NCBI GenBank assembly: GCA_951217055.1
Contig: OX578284.1
Location: forward strand, 15,433,687 to 15,497,686
Source of the DNA: Gerris lacustris
Lineage: Eukaryota; Arthropoda; Insecta; Hemiptera; Gerridae
Direction: 5' to 3'
Length of the DNA stretch: 64,000 nucleotides
Part shown: piece after piece, positions 1 through 12,586 of the stretch
Position numbering within the stretch: the first letter of the stretch is position 1
Layout of the letters: the number at the start of each line of letters is the position of its first letter
The notes under the pieces: model-generated
Database searches by the model: none
The model's input: only the letters and a program-made list of their open reading frames with translations
What the model was told of the DNA's origin: nothing
Made by a program: the position numbers and the translations under genes

Positions 1-1090
1 ATGGCATTTCCCGGGCTTACCGACTCGGGCCGGACTAGTGTTGGTCAATAGTGTGAAAACAGAGGCAATATAAATAAATCGGTTAGCCATATTGTGACAA
101 AACTTTTACAATTACATAGCAATACTAAATTTAAGTCGCCAAACACTCAAAAAGGCGCTCAGAAAACATTTGATGTTAAATGTCCCAATTAATTACCTAC
201 TACATATCTTAACAACTACTCGTTCAATTTTAATGAAATTGGGATGGCAGGTAATTAGCATAATAATTAGGCATTGGTGGTCCCATATAAGTTCCAACCT
301 TATGCACCCATTTATTTCCACATAATATGCCTTTAAAAGTACTCATCTGATTTTTATGAAATTTGGCTGATCGAAAGTAGCTCACAGATGGCCCCAGATT
401 AATTTCAACCCTCTGCGCTCTTTAAATTTTGAAAAATTGATACTTTTTAAATCATGTAAAAAATCAAACCCATTTTGACAAATAAAAGGTTGTAAAAGCA
501 TAAAATCATTAAAGTTTACGAAATAGGACGCGAGGAACCATTATGCACTAATTGAAACACTATTTTACATTAATTAAAGTATCAATCTAGCAACATTTTA
601 AGTGCGCAGACGTTTGAAATTAATCTAGATTTATATGCTGACTACGTTAAACAAACCATTCAAATTTCAGAAAAATCAGATGCGTATTTTTTAAGATATA
701 GGTGTAAATAAATGTATGTCTGAGCGCATTTGGAAGAGAAACTAATAGGTGCAGAATATTGCAACTTATATGAGACCAGCAATCCAGCAATGTTATAACC
801 TGGCTAATAATGACATACCATAAAAATTTCATTAAAATCGGACGAATAGCTTTTAAGATATGATGCTGAATCGCAAAAATTGAGCGAAAGGCATGTGCAT
901 GGGACGCAAAATGTTCCCCTATGTCTGAAACGGTTTTCTGGCTTAGAATTTTTGAAATCGGAGACATAAAAATCATGACTTGGGAAAATTAAATAAATTT
1001 GACAATAATAGGTTTAAAAGGTATAAAACTATTAAAGTATACGAAATAGTACATGAGGGAGCTAAGTGCCACGTTATCTGGCAGACTATT
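1..1090 (-). repeat. Dispersed repeat family B, two degraded copies
   Basis: Two partial, reverse-oriented copies of the commonest dispersed repeat of this window. Each ends in a version of the family's 5' end, read here in reverse (around 520-560 and 1040-1090): a block like 'ggacgcgaggaagctatgtg' followed by 'ccacactaattggc'. Internal landmarks shared with the fuller copies at 22755-23375 and 47370-47935 include the 'gcgcagacg' block near 603 and the 'cagacatcagg'-like block near 915. The 109-residue open frame here is repeat sequence and has no recognisable protein motif. Confidence 0.6.
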
Positions 1091-1328
1091 TACCTTTTTT
1101 TGACTATTACCTTGTTTATTTATTGATTACAACAAGTAATTTGAAGCCCATATTGAGGTCTGATAGCTATAGTTTTTATAAAGTTCTACAACCTCTTTAT
1201 AAGTTTTAGAAGTATACAAATTTTTTAGTGTTATCTAATAGGATTTTAATTTGATTAAATATGAGGTTAGAAATCGAAATTAGATTGTTAAAAGGGGTAG
1301 AAATTAAAATTATAATAAATTATGGGGT

Positions 1329-2050
1329 ATGCTAAACCCGCATATAGTCCCTCAAGGTTACATCCCCCCCCCCCCCCCCCCCCCCCCGAAACATTTTTCT
1401 GTGTACGCTACTGCCCACTTATTTCTTTACCCCCTCCTCTTTGTTAAGATAATTTGCAAATATCCCAAATTTACTCCCCTCCTAAATAAAAATATGTCAA
1501 AACTTTACATAACAACAATTACTGTACTTTTAAAGAGCTTTTAAACGATGCATCATGAAGGTTTTTCATTACTTTGACATTTGTACCCCATACCTCTGTG
1601 TATACCAAAATGTTAATCTCGTAATCTCATATAGGCAGTTACTTTCACCTTTTTTTTTTAACCAAAAGTGTTTGAATATTCATAAAACTGGGATAAAACT
1701 GTAGATTTGTATAAAAAAACATACCCTCATACAGACACTCTTCTTTTTATATAAGATAAAGCTATATATTTTTCCATTTTACTTCCTCCTAAATGAAAAT
1801 ATGGCAAAACTGTACATAACAACAATAATCTTAGAGCTTTTCAACGATAGGCATCATGAAGGGTAATCATTACTTTGACCCCGTATTCATTACTTGAACC
1901 CCGTACCCCTGTGTACCAAAATTTAAATTTCAAAAATGCATGTAGACAGTGATTTTCCCCTTGCGCTTTGATGGTCAAGTGTGCAAATTTTCATCGAGAT
2001 CGGACTAAAACTGTAATTTTTATAAAGAACACACATACGTTGACTTTTAT
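1329..2050. repeat. Tandem duplication of about 330 bp
   Basis: Two diverged copies in direct orientation, about 1430-1735 and 1745-2035. Both contain a 'cctcctaaat-aaaatatg' block, a 'acataacaacaat' block, 'catcatgaagg', 'cattactttgac' and 'cccctgtgtaccaaaat'-like stretches in the same order. A run of 21 C lies just before, at about 1367-1387. No coding signal is visible. Confidence 0.6.
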
Positions 2051-2900
2051 TTATAGGTAGAGGTAGAGTAATCAAATTTGTATATATAGCTCTGGTAAGT
2101 TGTTCATAAATCGGGCAAATATTAACTAGAATTTTATCGCTCTTGTATTTGGACTTACAACATCATTTAGGTCTATAATTAACTTACAATTTTCCGATTG
2201 GTAAATAATTTCGCAAAACATTAATGTAATTTAGATGTTTATATGAATGTTAATAGCTAAAATGTGCGAATCAATAAAAGTGGAGATTTTAATTTACTTT
2301 AACTCGAAGATGTTCGAGTTAATCGAACATTTTTCATTTCCGTTGGTTTAAAAATGTGATTAGGATCATAGAAAGAAGGAAGAAAGTGCTCTCGAATGGT
2401 GTGGTAGGCACAATCTGATGGATGGAGACCAAAAAGAACGTCCTTGATGCAAGTACGGGTTGAAAATGTCGTCGATACTCTTAATAACAAAGAAATCTCC
2501 TGGAATAATGCCAGGGAAAAAACTGGAGACAGAAATCGCTACTTAGTAGTGACGTGAACCCCTTTATATAGTTGATGTATAAGGGACTGACTAAGTCATG
2601 TTTTTATTTCTTGAGAAAGGACAAGTGACGTCATTCTGGCACGCCCTTTAGCTGCAGGGGAAAGGATTTACTTGAATAAGCGCTTAAGCCCTTAGGGTTG
2701 ATTTATTCCCTTGAGAAATGAATGCGAGTATAAGAAGAGGAGGTTTTCCCGAAATCCCACTCCATCCTCTACACATTGATTCAACCAATGACGTCAGAGG
2801 AAAAGGATACACTATTTGATAAATATTCTTCAAATGTATAATTTTATGAGAGAACGTTTTAATGAAAGAGCAACGTAATTTTATTTTACTTTATTATTCA
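2050..2900. other. Gene-free stretch, nothing recognised
   Basis: AT-rich sequence without a convincing open frame, RNA gene or repeat shared with the rest of the window. The short 63-residue frame on the minus strand (2299-2490) has no recognisable motif. Confidence 0.5.
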
Positions 2901-2919
2901 AATAATTCGGTGACACCGT

Positions 2920-3035
2920 TCATGAATTTATTCATGATCGTTTATGATCGAATCGTTTCATGATCGTTTATGAATTTATTCATGATCGTTTATGATCGAA
3001 TCGTTTCATGATCGTTTATGTATTTATTCATGAAA
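2920..3035. repeat. Short tandem repeat built on 'catgatcgtttatga'
   Basis: A unit of about 47-50 bp repeats roughly twice. Each unit carries 'catgatcgtttatgatcga', 'atcgtttcatgatcg' and 'tttattcatga'. The sub-motifs tgatcg and catga are near-palindromic, so the tract can fold on itself. Confidence 0.75.
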
Positions 3036-3807
3036 TGGCATAATAGCTGATTCTTGGATTGGCCATGAAATGTATACGCTTCGTCGATAGGCTTTCTCGG
3101 CGTTCAGAAGTGAAAAATTGTATCTATAAAATAAACTGAAAAAAAAAGGGCTGGAATTCAAGCCATTATAAGTTCATGACCCGGGAGGGGGGGGGGGGAG
3201 GGGTTGAAGAAAACTTATTATGCTTTATATTAGCAGTAAGTATTTCATATAAGCGCAAATAGTATTTTCTGAAGTCCATATATTTCCTTAAAGGCTTCAG
3301 CCCCTTGGGTGCGCCACTGCAAAAGGTCTAGTTGCAAGAAAACAGTTTGCGTATCCCTCGTTAGAGTATCCCGTAGTTTTCAGTTGATGAAAAAAAATGT
3401 ATTTTCCAAAAAAAATCAATTTTTTCCGTGGTAGGCTGTGAAATAGTAACTTTAGAGCCTAAAAAACATAGCTAAAATCCATTTTTTCATTACTACTCCT
3501 AGCTGTAAAGAAAAAATCTTTTAAGTCCTAGGAACTAAAAGATTTTTATTTTCCGGCGGGTAGTTGTCAAAACTTCCGTTAGAAGCGCTGCATTCTTTGT
3601 AGAAATGCTTCTAGTACGAATAAAATCTGCTAGATGTCAATGCGTTTTATTTATCTTTTCTTATAGTGTAACCTCTTTTTAAGGTTTCTTTTTTTAAGTC
3701 TTAAGTATGTACTAATATTTGTTATTATTATATATTGATTAGTGATTAATATTTAATGTTTTTTCATTGTCTGCTACCTCGGAAAAAATAGCATATGCTA
3801 CGCGACT

Positions 3808-3902
3808 GTGAAGTGTTTTTTCTTTACCTTGGCAATATTTACTGTCTCGCTTCGCTCGACAGTAAATGTAATTGCCGCGGTAAAGAAAAAACTCACTTCT
3901 CA
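3808..3902. mobile_element. Small hairpin (foldback) element, about 92 bp
   Basis: An almost perfect inverted repeat: the left arm begins 'gaagtgttttttctttacc' and the right arm ends with its reverse complement near 3900. The tip is 'ctgtctcgcttcgctcgacag'-like, itself a perfect small stem. It reads as a miniature foldback element. The 74-residue frame across it is a by-product. Confidence 0.7.
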
Positions 3903-4400
3903 GCCTAGTAACATAATATACTATTTATACGAAGTCCTGTTTGTCCTTAAAACTCTAAAAAGTCAATATTTTCTTGATTTTGTGTTCAAGGTGATCACTT
4001 TCTTGAAAACTTGCAAAAATTACCAAGTGTAAACTCACCTTATTTGGCAACTCCCCTTGCATGGTATCGAAAATTATAATTTATGAAAATGGTTTAGAAT
4101 TGCAAAAATCCTATTACTTATAAATCAAATAATAAGCTAATGTAAGAATATAATAATGTTTTTTAACAGCATAAGTAATTTATAATCCTAATATTTATAC
4201 CTAATTAGAAAACAAGTATCACTAAAACTGTTGTGACGGTAACGCACACAGTCTTTCAATGAAAAATAATAAGACACTTTTAAAATATATAATCTTTACT
4301 TTATTAATAAGTCTCTTAAAAACAATTACACATGTGTTCACAGAAAATACATAAACGTCTTTCATAACCTGATATTTGTTTATCCATGAGATAAAGCCGC

Positions 4401-4549
4401 GTCCAGACTGGCGAACCGAACAGAGGAAACGAGCCAAGCATTGGTCTCTGCGCATGCCCAGTCTGAGATGCGCATGCGCACTTTGTTCTGAGCATGCGCA
4501 GAGACCAATGTTAGGCTCGTTTCCTCTGTTCGGTTCGGCAGTCTGGACA
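4401..4549. mobile_element. Palindromic MITE beginning 'gtccagact', about 149 bp
   Basis: Both ends match as inverted repeats: 'gtccagactg' at 4401 and 'agtctggac' ending at 4549. The inverted match continues inward through the 'cgaaccgaacagaggaaacg' block and the 'attggtctctgcgcatgc' block, so nearly the whole element is a palindrome. The three overlapping short frames here are artefacts of the palindrome. Related fragments lie near 51023-51120 and 51836-51975. Confidence 0.85.
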
Positions 4550-4839
4550 CGACTTTAATATCACTGATATACATCAGTGTTGCCTCAAGCACAACACAAC
4601 AAAAACTTGAACAGTGTTCAAAAGAAAAGATAATTTAAAAATGTATTGCCTCTATTCATTCTCTACAAGCATTTTTAACCTGCTCAAGGGGCATTTTGGC
4701 AACGAACTGACAAGTGTAAATCCTTCCTTAAATCTTTAGCTTTTCCTCGCTGTTATCCTGGCGTTCATATTCGATCATTATTAAAATTCAGTTTGTTTTT
4801 ATTTATTCATTTTCAAAAAACAAATCAAAATTTTATATA

Positions 4840-5045
4840 TCATTGTTATATCTTACAGAAGTTAACAGAAGCTTTGCTATGTCTCCGATTTTAAAAATTC
4901 CAAGACAAATCCGTTTCAGACATCTGGGAACATTTTTGGTTCCCTGAACTACATGTCCGATTTTAATTAAATTTGCTAAATTATACGGTTTAGGGACATT
5001 TATCCGAATGGTAATTGTACTTGTATTGGAACCCTTGCTCAATAA
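4840..5045 (-). repeat. Family B repeat fragment
   Basis: Contains the family B blocks 'ctccgattttaaaaattcca', 'atccgtttcagacatc' and 'gggaacatttttggttcc' in the same order as the other reverse-oriented copies at 42840-42920 and 60600-60890. Confidence 0.7.
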
Positions 5046-5374
5046 GAATGCTTTAACTCGGAGCTAGGAATGTAGTTAATGTTTGCTTCCGCAATTAGAT
5101 AATATTGTGTTAAATACAATTTTACTATTTTTTAATTTTAAAGAAAAACCTTTGATGATTCTATTTTGTCAATAGCTCTGCGAATTTTCATGCGATTTAA
5201 ATTTTTTTTCCAAATCGACTGGTCTTTGATGGTTGTTTAAATAAATATAAAAAAAAATTGTCTCCGTTAACATTGTTTTACACTCACTAATTAAAGAAAA
5301 TTAAAGAGAAATTAATTTTAGCTCAACATTTAAGAATGCTACCATCCAAAAACTTTGAACAAATATGGGGAAAA

Positions 5375-5590
5375 AGAATTTTGATTGGAAAATTCTAAAA
5401 TGTAGTCCGCATTTAAATACGAATCTTTTCTCGAGATACAATCTAGCTCCAGAAATTGCTATAAAAGACGCAAAGGGCGAGAAGTTGGGTTCGATTTCCC
5501 TCCTGGGAGAAGTTATTTTTCTGGTAAATTTTAATAAAATGTTCAAAAACAATTAAATGTATCAACGAAAACTCGAACGACTAAATAAAT
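5375..5590 (+). repeat. Family A repeat copy with a tRNA-like B box
   Basis: Matches 25655-25860 in order: 'aaaattctaaaat-tagtcc', an 'aaatctt/aatcta' block, a 'gggttcgattyccc'-like block near 5488, 'aagttattt', 'aaaatgttcaa' and 'acgaaaactcga'. The 'gttcga' block resembles a tRNA T-arm/B box, so part of the family may derive from a tRNA gene. The 63- and 83-residue frames here are not supported as genes. Confidence 0.65.
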
Positions 5591-5599
5591 AGAAAACAC

Positions 5600-7530
5600 T
5601 TTGCGTAATTATGAATTCGTATGTGTGAAAGATTATCAAAAATGGGAATGCTAACAGTTAAAAGTTTGAATTTTCTTTTTTCCCTAATTTTAATGCTATA
5701 TAATTTGACTTCTTTCAAAAGTTAATTTATTTCCCGGCTTATCATATACATCGAAGTGTAATAACAGGGGCTTAACATTAAGGGGTAACATGTTTCGCAG
5801 CTTACTTAACATTTAAATGGTAATTTTGTTCAACTTAATAAGCCCTTTTAGTAATCGTCACACTTTAGTTGAACAAACAAATTAGTCGAAACTTTCTCAA
5901 ATATAATTAGCTACTCTTTATTTTAATAATCGGGGGCAGTTTATTCCCCTTCTCTCCTTATAAATGAATTAACTAGACATCGCGTGGCTCTATCATTGAA
6001 GCGAGCGTATTGCAATGAAATACTGAATATTGAAATTTATTAATCATGATGAATGTCATAGTTGAAGATAACTGGAAGAGGGTAGTGTAGGGAAGAGTGG
6101 GGGTACTCGGTACGAAGCTTTACTTCCTAAACAAACCATACACTATACGACTATAACAATCTTCACCACCCGCGGTAGCTTTTAAACAATTATTATAAAT
6201 GTATCTCGTCACTACGCAAAGAATTTTGCTTGTATCAAGTTGAAATTTTGCATTCCTGTTTCAATTGTGCATTAGATGGTGTATATGAAGTTTTATTAAA
6301 ATCGTTTCGTTAGAACGTATGATATCGGTAAAAAGGTTGTTTTCTCTATTATAAACGTTTAGGTCCGCTTTAATAGTTTTAGCGATCTTTATTAAGTCAT
6401 AGCGGTGTCGCTGTTGGTTTTAGTAAAAAATGTTATTTGAAAAAAATGTTCGTCTCATCGAGTAGATGATGATAGAATCTTTTCCCGTCCTGAAATTCCA
6501 ATTTAATTTTTGTACCTCTCGTTTACGCGAGCGTTGCGCGCGAACTCATGGACGGATCACACTGTCCAACGAACTTAGCCTGAGTATTAGTAAGAGGAAC
6601 ATGTATACCAAATTTCAACTAAATCGGTTAACTTTTACTCAAGTTATCGTCACACGCGTAAACGTTACTGACAGACAGACAGACACGGAGCATATTTCGT
6701 TGAATGTAGGAAGCTCGCTACGCTCGCTTCAATTATGTATTTGTTGTTACGGATACTAGTAAAACTAGAGTTTGGGCAACACTTATGCCCATAAGTTGTC
6801 CCAATAGTCATTCGCAAATATTTTCTTCCAATTTTTGCCTTCCCCTGCTGCAATTAACCACTTGAAGCTAGGCTGGTCACACACTGGCCACGTTGCTTGG
6901 AAAAAAAGGCGGCTCCTATGACTTAAGTTGGGTTCACAGCTTATCCGGCCATATAGTTAACAATACTCATATACTCATATATTCATGAGGCCGTGTAGAC
7001 GTATTCGTTGGTTTCCCCCACACAGTTCAGTCAGGTTATAAACAAAACAAAGCCGATTCGTTTGTTTACCTCTATTCTGAAATGATCATTTCCGCTGTTG
7101 AACGTTTTCTTGTAATTTAACAATAAACTTTTTAAACAGTTCAATTTCTGATGTTGCTCGTATAGTTATTCCTTTATTAAATTCTATGCATCAAACATCA
7201 TTTCATTGCAAATAACTGCATTGACAGTATTAAGTTTATGTTATAATATTACACTGATTTCTTTGATTCTTTTGATTGATATCTTTAGCACTTTCGTTTT
7301 TCTTTAAATGCGAGGGGTAGAATAATATTCAAATATGTAACATTCAAATCAAGTTAAAAAAAGAAAAATAGTATAAAAAATGGTTATGCCCAAAAATATC
7401 GCGACGATTCTCTCCCTCGAAGTAAAGTAGAAAATGAAGAAAACCGTCATTAATAGTAGAAATGTAATATTTAAAAAATAATATTCAATAATATATGTAC
7501 AATATATTATTAAACTACAATAATAATTTT
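5600..7530. other. Gene-free stretch with weak repeats only
   Basis: No exon or RNA gene seen. Around 6500-6760 there is a stretch of a type common in dispersed arthropod repeats ('ccaaatttcaactaaatcgg', then 'gacagacagacagaca'). At 6711-6732 'gctcgctacgctcgc' forms a small GC-rich motif. The rest is AT-rich. Confidence 0.45.
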
Positions 7531-7912
7531 ATAAATTAAAATAATAGGTTTAAAATAAAATACAAAACATAAAAATTAGAAGAGGACTTGATGTGAAGGT
7601 TTCATACAAGTTATTCATACAAGTTATAAAACTTTTTTTTTCCACAAAAAAAGTTGGTTGGAACCAATTTTTTTCATATTCGCTGTAAAAAAGCCGTAAT
7701 GAATCCATACACACCGCTACCCACTTGCTGTGGACCACCTTTAGGGTTGAGTATTGGAAGGTAAGCCTCTTAACCAACCTTCCAAAACCACCCATCCTCC
7801 AATATTTAACGATCATTGTCAATGGCTGAGAGGCCACACTATTCGCCCAAGACTTACCTTGGAAGGTATTTGGCAAAACTCATAAGTGAGCGAGCTCGGT
7901 TTATGTGGAACA

Positions 7913-8073
7913 TAATCAAAAACTTGGTTTCCGGTGAAATACACGTCACGAAGGTTTTGAAGTCCGACGTTTCGCTTCCACTACTGGAAGCATCATCAGG
8001 GGGAGTGGTGCATCGTGATGTTGACTCAAAGAAAACACAAGAAGGTGTTTTACAAGGAAACCAAGTTTTTGAT
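7913..8073 (-). repeat. Family H hairpin repeat with hammerhead-like core
   Basis: The outer arms 'caaaaacttggtttcc' (near 7916) and 'ggaaaccaagtttttg' (near 8056) are reverse complements. On the minus strand the interior reads CTGATGA (7993-7999), a 7-bp stem-loop (gcttcca / tggaagc with a 4-base loop), then GAAA (7970-7973) and CGTC, with a matching GACG at 7944-7947. That is the order CUGANGA - stem II - GAAA - stem III found in hammerhead ribozymes. The base after the expected cleavage-site T is G, and an extra T precedes stem II, so activity is doubtful. Related copies: 13440-13510 and 46528-46653. Confidence 0.6.
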
Positions 8074-8754
8074 TTCAAGCCAACCCGCGGTAGCCTACGC
8101 AATAAGTTTATATGGAAAATGTCCAAATTAATTTGATGTCAATGTTTAAATTTAGGTTCTATTTGGTAGGAAAGCATAGTCTTTAGTCTGTCTGAAAACA
8201 GCAATCATATTTTTAGATTTTTAGTAATTATACTAACTCTGTTTTTGATCTGCAAAACATCACATAATTTCATTTCCTATACGACTGAATAATCTCATTT
8301 CTCCTTTTTCCCAGCAATAAATAACAAGGATATTGACTGTAAACTACACTAAAACCATAGGAACAACTCGAGGGTCTAGACCGCAATGACACCATTTCAT
8401 TTTCACTTTATTCCAAGGGTAGAGAGGGGTGAGAACCGTGAGGTTCAACCACCTCTAGTTCTGTTGGTATAAAGCTCTTGGCATTGACACCAGTCTACAA
8501 ATCACTACCATCACCTACCCTACTCTGTTAAAAGTTTAACCAAAAACAAGCCAGTTGCTTTTAAACAACTTTTAGTAACTCTGGGGGAAATTTTAAATTT
8601 ACCATTTAATATCACAGTTTTATTTATATTGCAAATAAATTACTTTCAATTAAAAATGCCATTATTATTGATGGCGCTAGATATAAATTGAAGAGCAAGT
8701 TTTATCAGATTATTTTTTTTTTTTTTTTATAAAAAGTTTTTTTTTGACAACTTA

Positions 8755-9225
8755 ATCCCTGCATTCTAGCAGCTGACTTAATTCATGCATTCTCTCAGCG
8801 TTAATTCCTGCATTCTCGAAGCGTTGACTTAATTCCTGCATTCTCTCAGCGTTGACCTAATTACTGCATTTTCTCAGTGTTAATTCCTGCATTCTCTCAG
8901 TGTTGACTTAATTCCTGCATTCTCTCAGCGTTTACTCCTGCATTCTCTCAGCGTTGACTTATTTCTTGCATTCTCTCAGCGTTGACTTAATTCCTGCATT
9001 CTCTCAGTGTTAATTCCTGCATTCTCTCAGCGTTGACTACTGCATTCTCTAAGCGTTGACTTATTTCTTGCATTCTCTCAGCGTTGACTTATTTCTTGCA
9101 TTCTCTCAGCGTTGACTTATTTCTTGCATTCTCTCAGCGTTGACTTATTTCTTGCATTCTCTCAGCGTTGACATAATTCATTCTCTTTTCTCTTAGAGTT
9201 GACTTAATTCCTACATTCTCTCAGT
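8755..9225. repeat. Minisatellite, unit about 28 bp
   Basis: Roughly 16-17 imperfect units of the type 'gttgacttaattcctgc' followed by 'attctctcagc'. Some units lack the 'gttgactta' part, giving alternation of shorter and longer units. No open frame is kept through the array. Confidence 0.95.
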
Positions 9226-9229
9226 GGTT

Positions 9230-10600
9230 GTCATCATTATCCTGGCAATGATAACTCAGTAAAAACTATTTCAGTTTATTTGCAGAAGAAAGCACTGGTT
9301 GTTCAATTGACAATAATTTGAAACTGAGCACTCGTGGAAAGTTGCTTTTTCATTACGTTTATCCAAATGTATCCAAAGATTTATAACTGAGAAAATGTAA
9401 TTAAGAATTTGCAACATTTAATTTTGTTTTTCGGCAATTTTTTAATATCATTTACTTTTCTAACCAATGGGAATCTACTTATATGAATGAAATGGGTAAA
9501 TTGATCAAAATAAATATCTTTACAATCCAGTGGACGGTTCTCTCGATATCAAGTTGTAAAAGTTGGAATTCTAGTTGAATCATGTGCAAGATGTAAGCAG
9601 ATGATCATCTGATGAAAGCGATTCATTGTTTTAATATTTGGTTGGGTGGTTCTTAAGTTATTGCGGTACAAAACGGTTAAGTAAGAATAGTTAAGAGTCA
9701 AATTCAGTTCAAGGATTGCAACAAATAAATCTATTACATACATTTCTATGTGTTTTTTTCTTTAAAATCGTTGATAAGTATTAAGCAAAGTGAATTTGTG
9801 GTTGGCCGACTCAAGAATTTTCATTACAGGAGTATATCTTTCACTGGCAGACGGAATAGGTTAATAGTTTTGCGTTTCACTAATATATTATAAGATTGTC
9901 AGAGTTGTGGGTTTTACTGATTTACGCAGAGGATGCCAAAAAATTCGTCATTTGCCAAGATATCTTTGGAATTATTTTAGAGCTTCAATTATAATTATAT
10001 TCCAGCTTTCTTACATTACATTATACTTCGGTCTAAATAAGTTTTGCGGTTTTGCAAAATAATTATTCTAATGTATATAGGTTTAGTCGAGCGAATCTCA
10101 GCCTTTTGTACACATAGGGTCCTTTCTATATTTTTACGTAATACCCGGGACAAGGGTGCTTAAAATGCTTTGAATAGGTTGCGAAACCGTTCTTTTGTGA
10201 ACCTGTGCGAAGTTTGAGTTACCCCATGAAAAAACATTCTTCTCCTGCCAACATGTTCTTCATCCAAGTTTGCTTCCTAACTTAATGTGTGAATTCACTT
10301 TTCATGTTTAGTTGCGTTGCAGTTTTCCATTAATTAGGATTACATATTATGTGCCTTTATAAGTTTTCGTTGGCATAATCTTTATAATATCGTAACTTTA
10401 TAGGGAGCTAAAAAATATTTATTTAACCTCAAATAAACGTTTTTAATGCAATGGAGAGTTAAGTCTTGAGAATATAAGAATAATAAAATGAATCATAAAT
10501 TAGTTGGTTCTTCAAGGATTTAACGGAACTTATTCATAATAATTAGCTGGAATACTAATATGCTAGATAGGTTTGTAAGAATAATATGCTCGTAGAGATG
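9230..10600. other. Gene-free stretch, nothing recognised
   Basis: AT-rich sequence between the minisatellite and the foldback element. No exon-like block with splice sites, no RNA gene and no copy of the main repeat families was seen. Confidence 0.5.
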
Positions 10601-10613
10601 TCTCTTAATCAAC

Positions 10614-11917
10614 ATGGAAGATAGCGTGCAAAAAAGTGTCTGACTAACATCAAGCTAGAATTTTGTGAATAAGTAAATGTTTTGGTGCCATTTAAGAATA
10701 TGTGGTCGGCTAAATTCGTCTGTGGGACATAGCTTGGCAATAGGCGTTTAAAAAAAAAAAACCGGTGGAGAGCGGCTGTGTCCCGCCCTTTTCGGTGGAC
10801 AATGTGACTTTCATGATCCTGAGTACGAACTTAGTTAGTAGACCAATAATCGAGTTGATGGTAGTTTGTCCCTTGATAGGGGAATACTTTGATTTGGAGT
10901 AATATTTGAGTAACTAACCTATTAAATGACAAACTACCATCAACTTGATTATTGGTCTACTAACTAAGGTCGTACTCAGGGTTATGAAAATCACATTGAC
11001 CACCAAAATGGGAGGGGTATGGCCGCTCTCCACCGGTTTGTTTTTTAGGGTCCGTAGGCAAAACCAAGGACCCTTATATTTTCCTGCGTGTGTCTGTCCG
11101 TCCGTCCTGTCGCGTGCTCTCATGGCTACACCTTTCGTCCGATCACTTTGAAATTTGGCATGTATGTGTCTTGTACCTACCCACATATATTTAAAAAATA
11201 TAGCGACTTAAAAAAAATATTTAAAAAAAAAATTAGGGTAAAAAAACTGAAGGGTTAAAATTTTTTAATTTTTTTTCCACACCTTGAAGGGTATCATATG
11301 AAAGGGTACGTCGAGCTGATTACAAAAATATATAATTCTTTGGATATAACTTTGATAGGGCGAGCGTAGGCAAGTTTGAAGTGGGTGTGAAACGTGTCCC
11401 CCCCTTCTATCTCGCTTATGTGAAGTACAAAAAATCTGAAAAAATTCCTGATCATTCTTCGACCAAAAGTAAAGATACCACTTTTTGGAAATTTCGAAAA
11501 CAATATTATTTTATTTTTTATTGACAAAATACGATTTTTTATCATTATGGTCTTTTCGGTGTATTTATATGATTATAGTCCGGTTCAGTGGCAAAAAAAT
11601 ACTTTATCGGAAGTTTGTTTTTGTGTTTTGAGAATATCAGACCCATAGGAAAGTTGAAAGTAAGCTTTTTAGCATTTTAAAAAACACCATCAATAGGGTA
11701 CTACTTAAACTATACAGGGTTGCCTACGGACCCTCGCAGTGTGCTGACTAGCACACACTTGACCAGTTTATTTAAAATGCCTATTGCCAAGCTATGTCCC
11801 GCAGACGAACTTAGCCGACCACATATTCTTAAATGGGGCCAACAAATTTACTTATACACAAAATTCAAGCTTGATGTTAGTCAGACACTTTTTTGCACGC
11901 ATCTCCTGGACTATAAG
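10614..11917. mobile_element. Foldback element family D, interrupted by another element
   Basis: The left arm (from 'atagcgtgcaaaaaagtg' near 10621 to about 10880) and the right arms (10915-11045 and 11765-11917) are inverted copies of each other. They match the uninterrupted relative at 52701-53278 throughout. In the relative 'ccaccggtttg' runs directly into 'caaatgcctattgcc'; here those two blocks are about 720 bp apart, separated by the insertion at 11047-11734. No transposase is visible, so the element is non-autonomous. Confidence 0.85.
11047..11734. mobile_element. Element nested in the family D foldback
   Basis: Ends are the perfect inverted repeat 'agggtccgtaggca' (11047-11060) and 'tgcctacggaccct' (11721-11734). 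It interrupts the right arm of the family D element and must have inserted after it. A short hairpin 'gtgtgctgactagcacac' lies just outside the right end (about 11740-11757) and may be part of it. The inside has no long open frame. Confidence 0.8.
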
Positions 11918-11919
11918 AT

Positions 11920-12530
11920 CCATCTAGCATATTAATATTTCAAATACAATGATGCAGACTTCAGCGTATTCTAAATAATTAGCTGTTAATTAAACCTAAA
12001 GACCATAATTGATCCATCTACTTCCACAAAAACCACAATGGCTGATGAGTTAGATCTTTTACTTGACTTTTCTAAATTTATACTTTTTTATCAATTTTAA
12101 TATTTGTTTCTATAATCATGACCCGCAATGACGTAGTAATGTTTTTCCCCATTAAGACTAAGACGAATCATGAAATAGTTGATGTGAATGATCATTTTAA
12201 AATAATTATAATTACTTCGCAGCCTCGAAATAAGAAGGCTCGTTATAGAACTTCTGGAAGAGCCTAAAATAACTACAAAACTATTAAGTACTGTCTGAAA
12301 GTCGTTAACGAATCTGATCTCCAAAGCTGCCGAACCCAAAAAATTCGAAACTTTGCATTTATTAACACAGGAAACCTCCTATGTAATAACACAGGAAAAA
12401 TATAAGGAAACCCAAAAATGGGGTTGAAGAGTTGGTTTAGTTTGTACCAATTCAACATTGCGCCATTTATAATTAAAAATTGTGTTTTCTTGTCCCCCCC
12501 CCCGTATCTTTTTAAAAAATGAAAGAAAAA
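11920..12530. other. Gene-free stretch
   Basis: AT-rich; two short minus-strand frames (80 and 92 residues) have no recognisable motif. A run of C lies near 12494-12503. Nothing else supported. Confidence 0.45.
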
Positions 12531-12586
12531 GAATAGTCCACAGGCCACCATAAGAAGTGAGTCGCTGATTGATAAAGTTTTCTTAC

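Noticed and set aside
7816..8136. Open frames on both strands, one containing PDDASSSGSETSDF
   Set aside because: They cover the family H hairpin repeat. The peptide is the translation of the stem-loop and hammerhead-like core, and no gene context is present.
8755..9225. CRISPR-like array
   Set aside because: The units are contiguous with variable length and no unique spacers; the genome is an animal's. It is a minisatellite.
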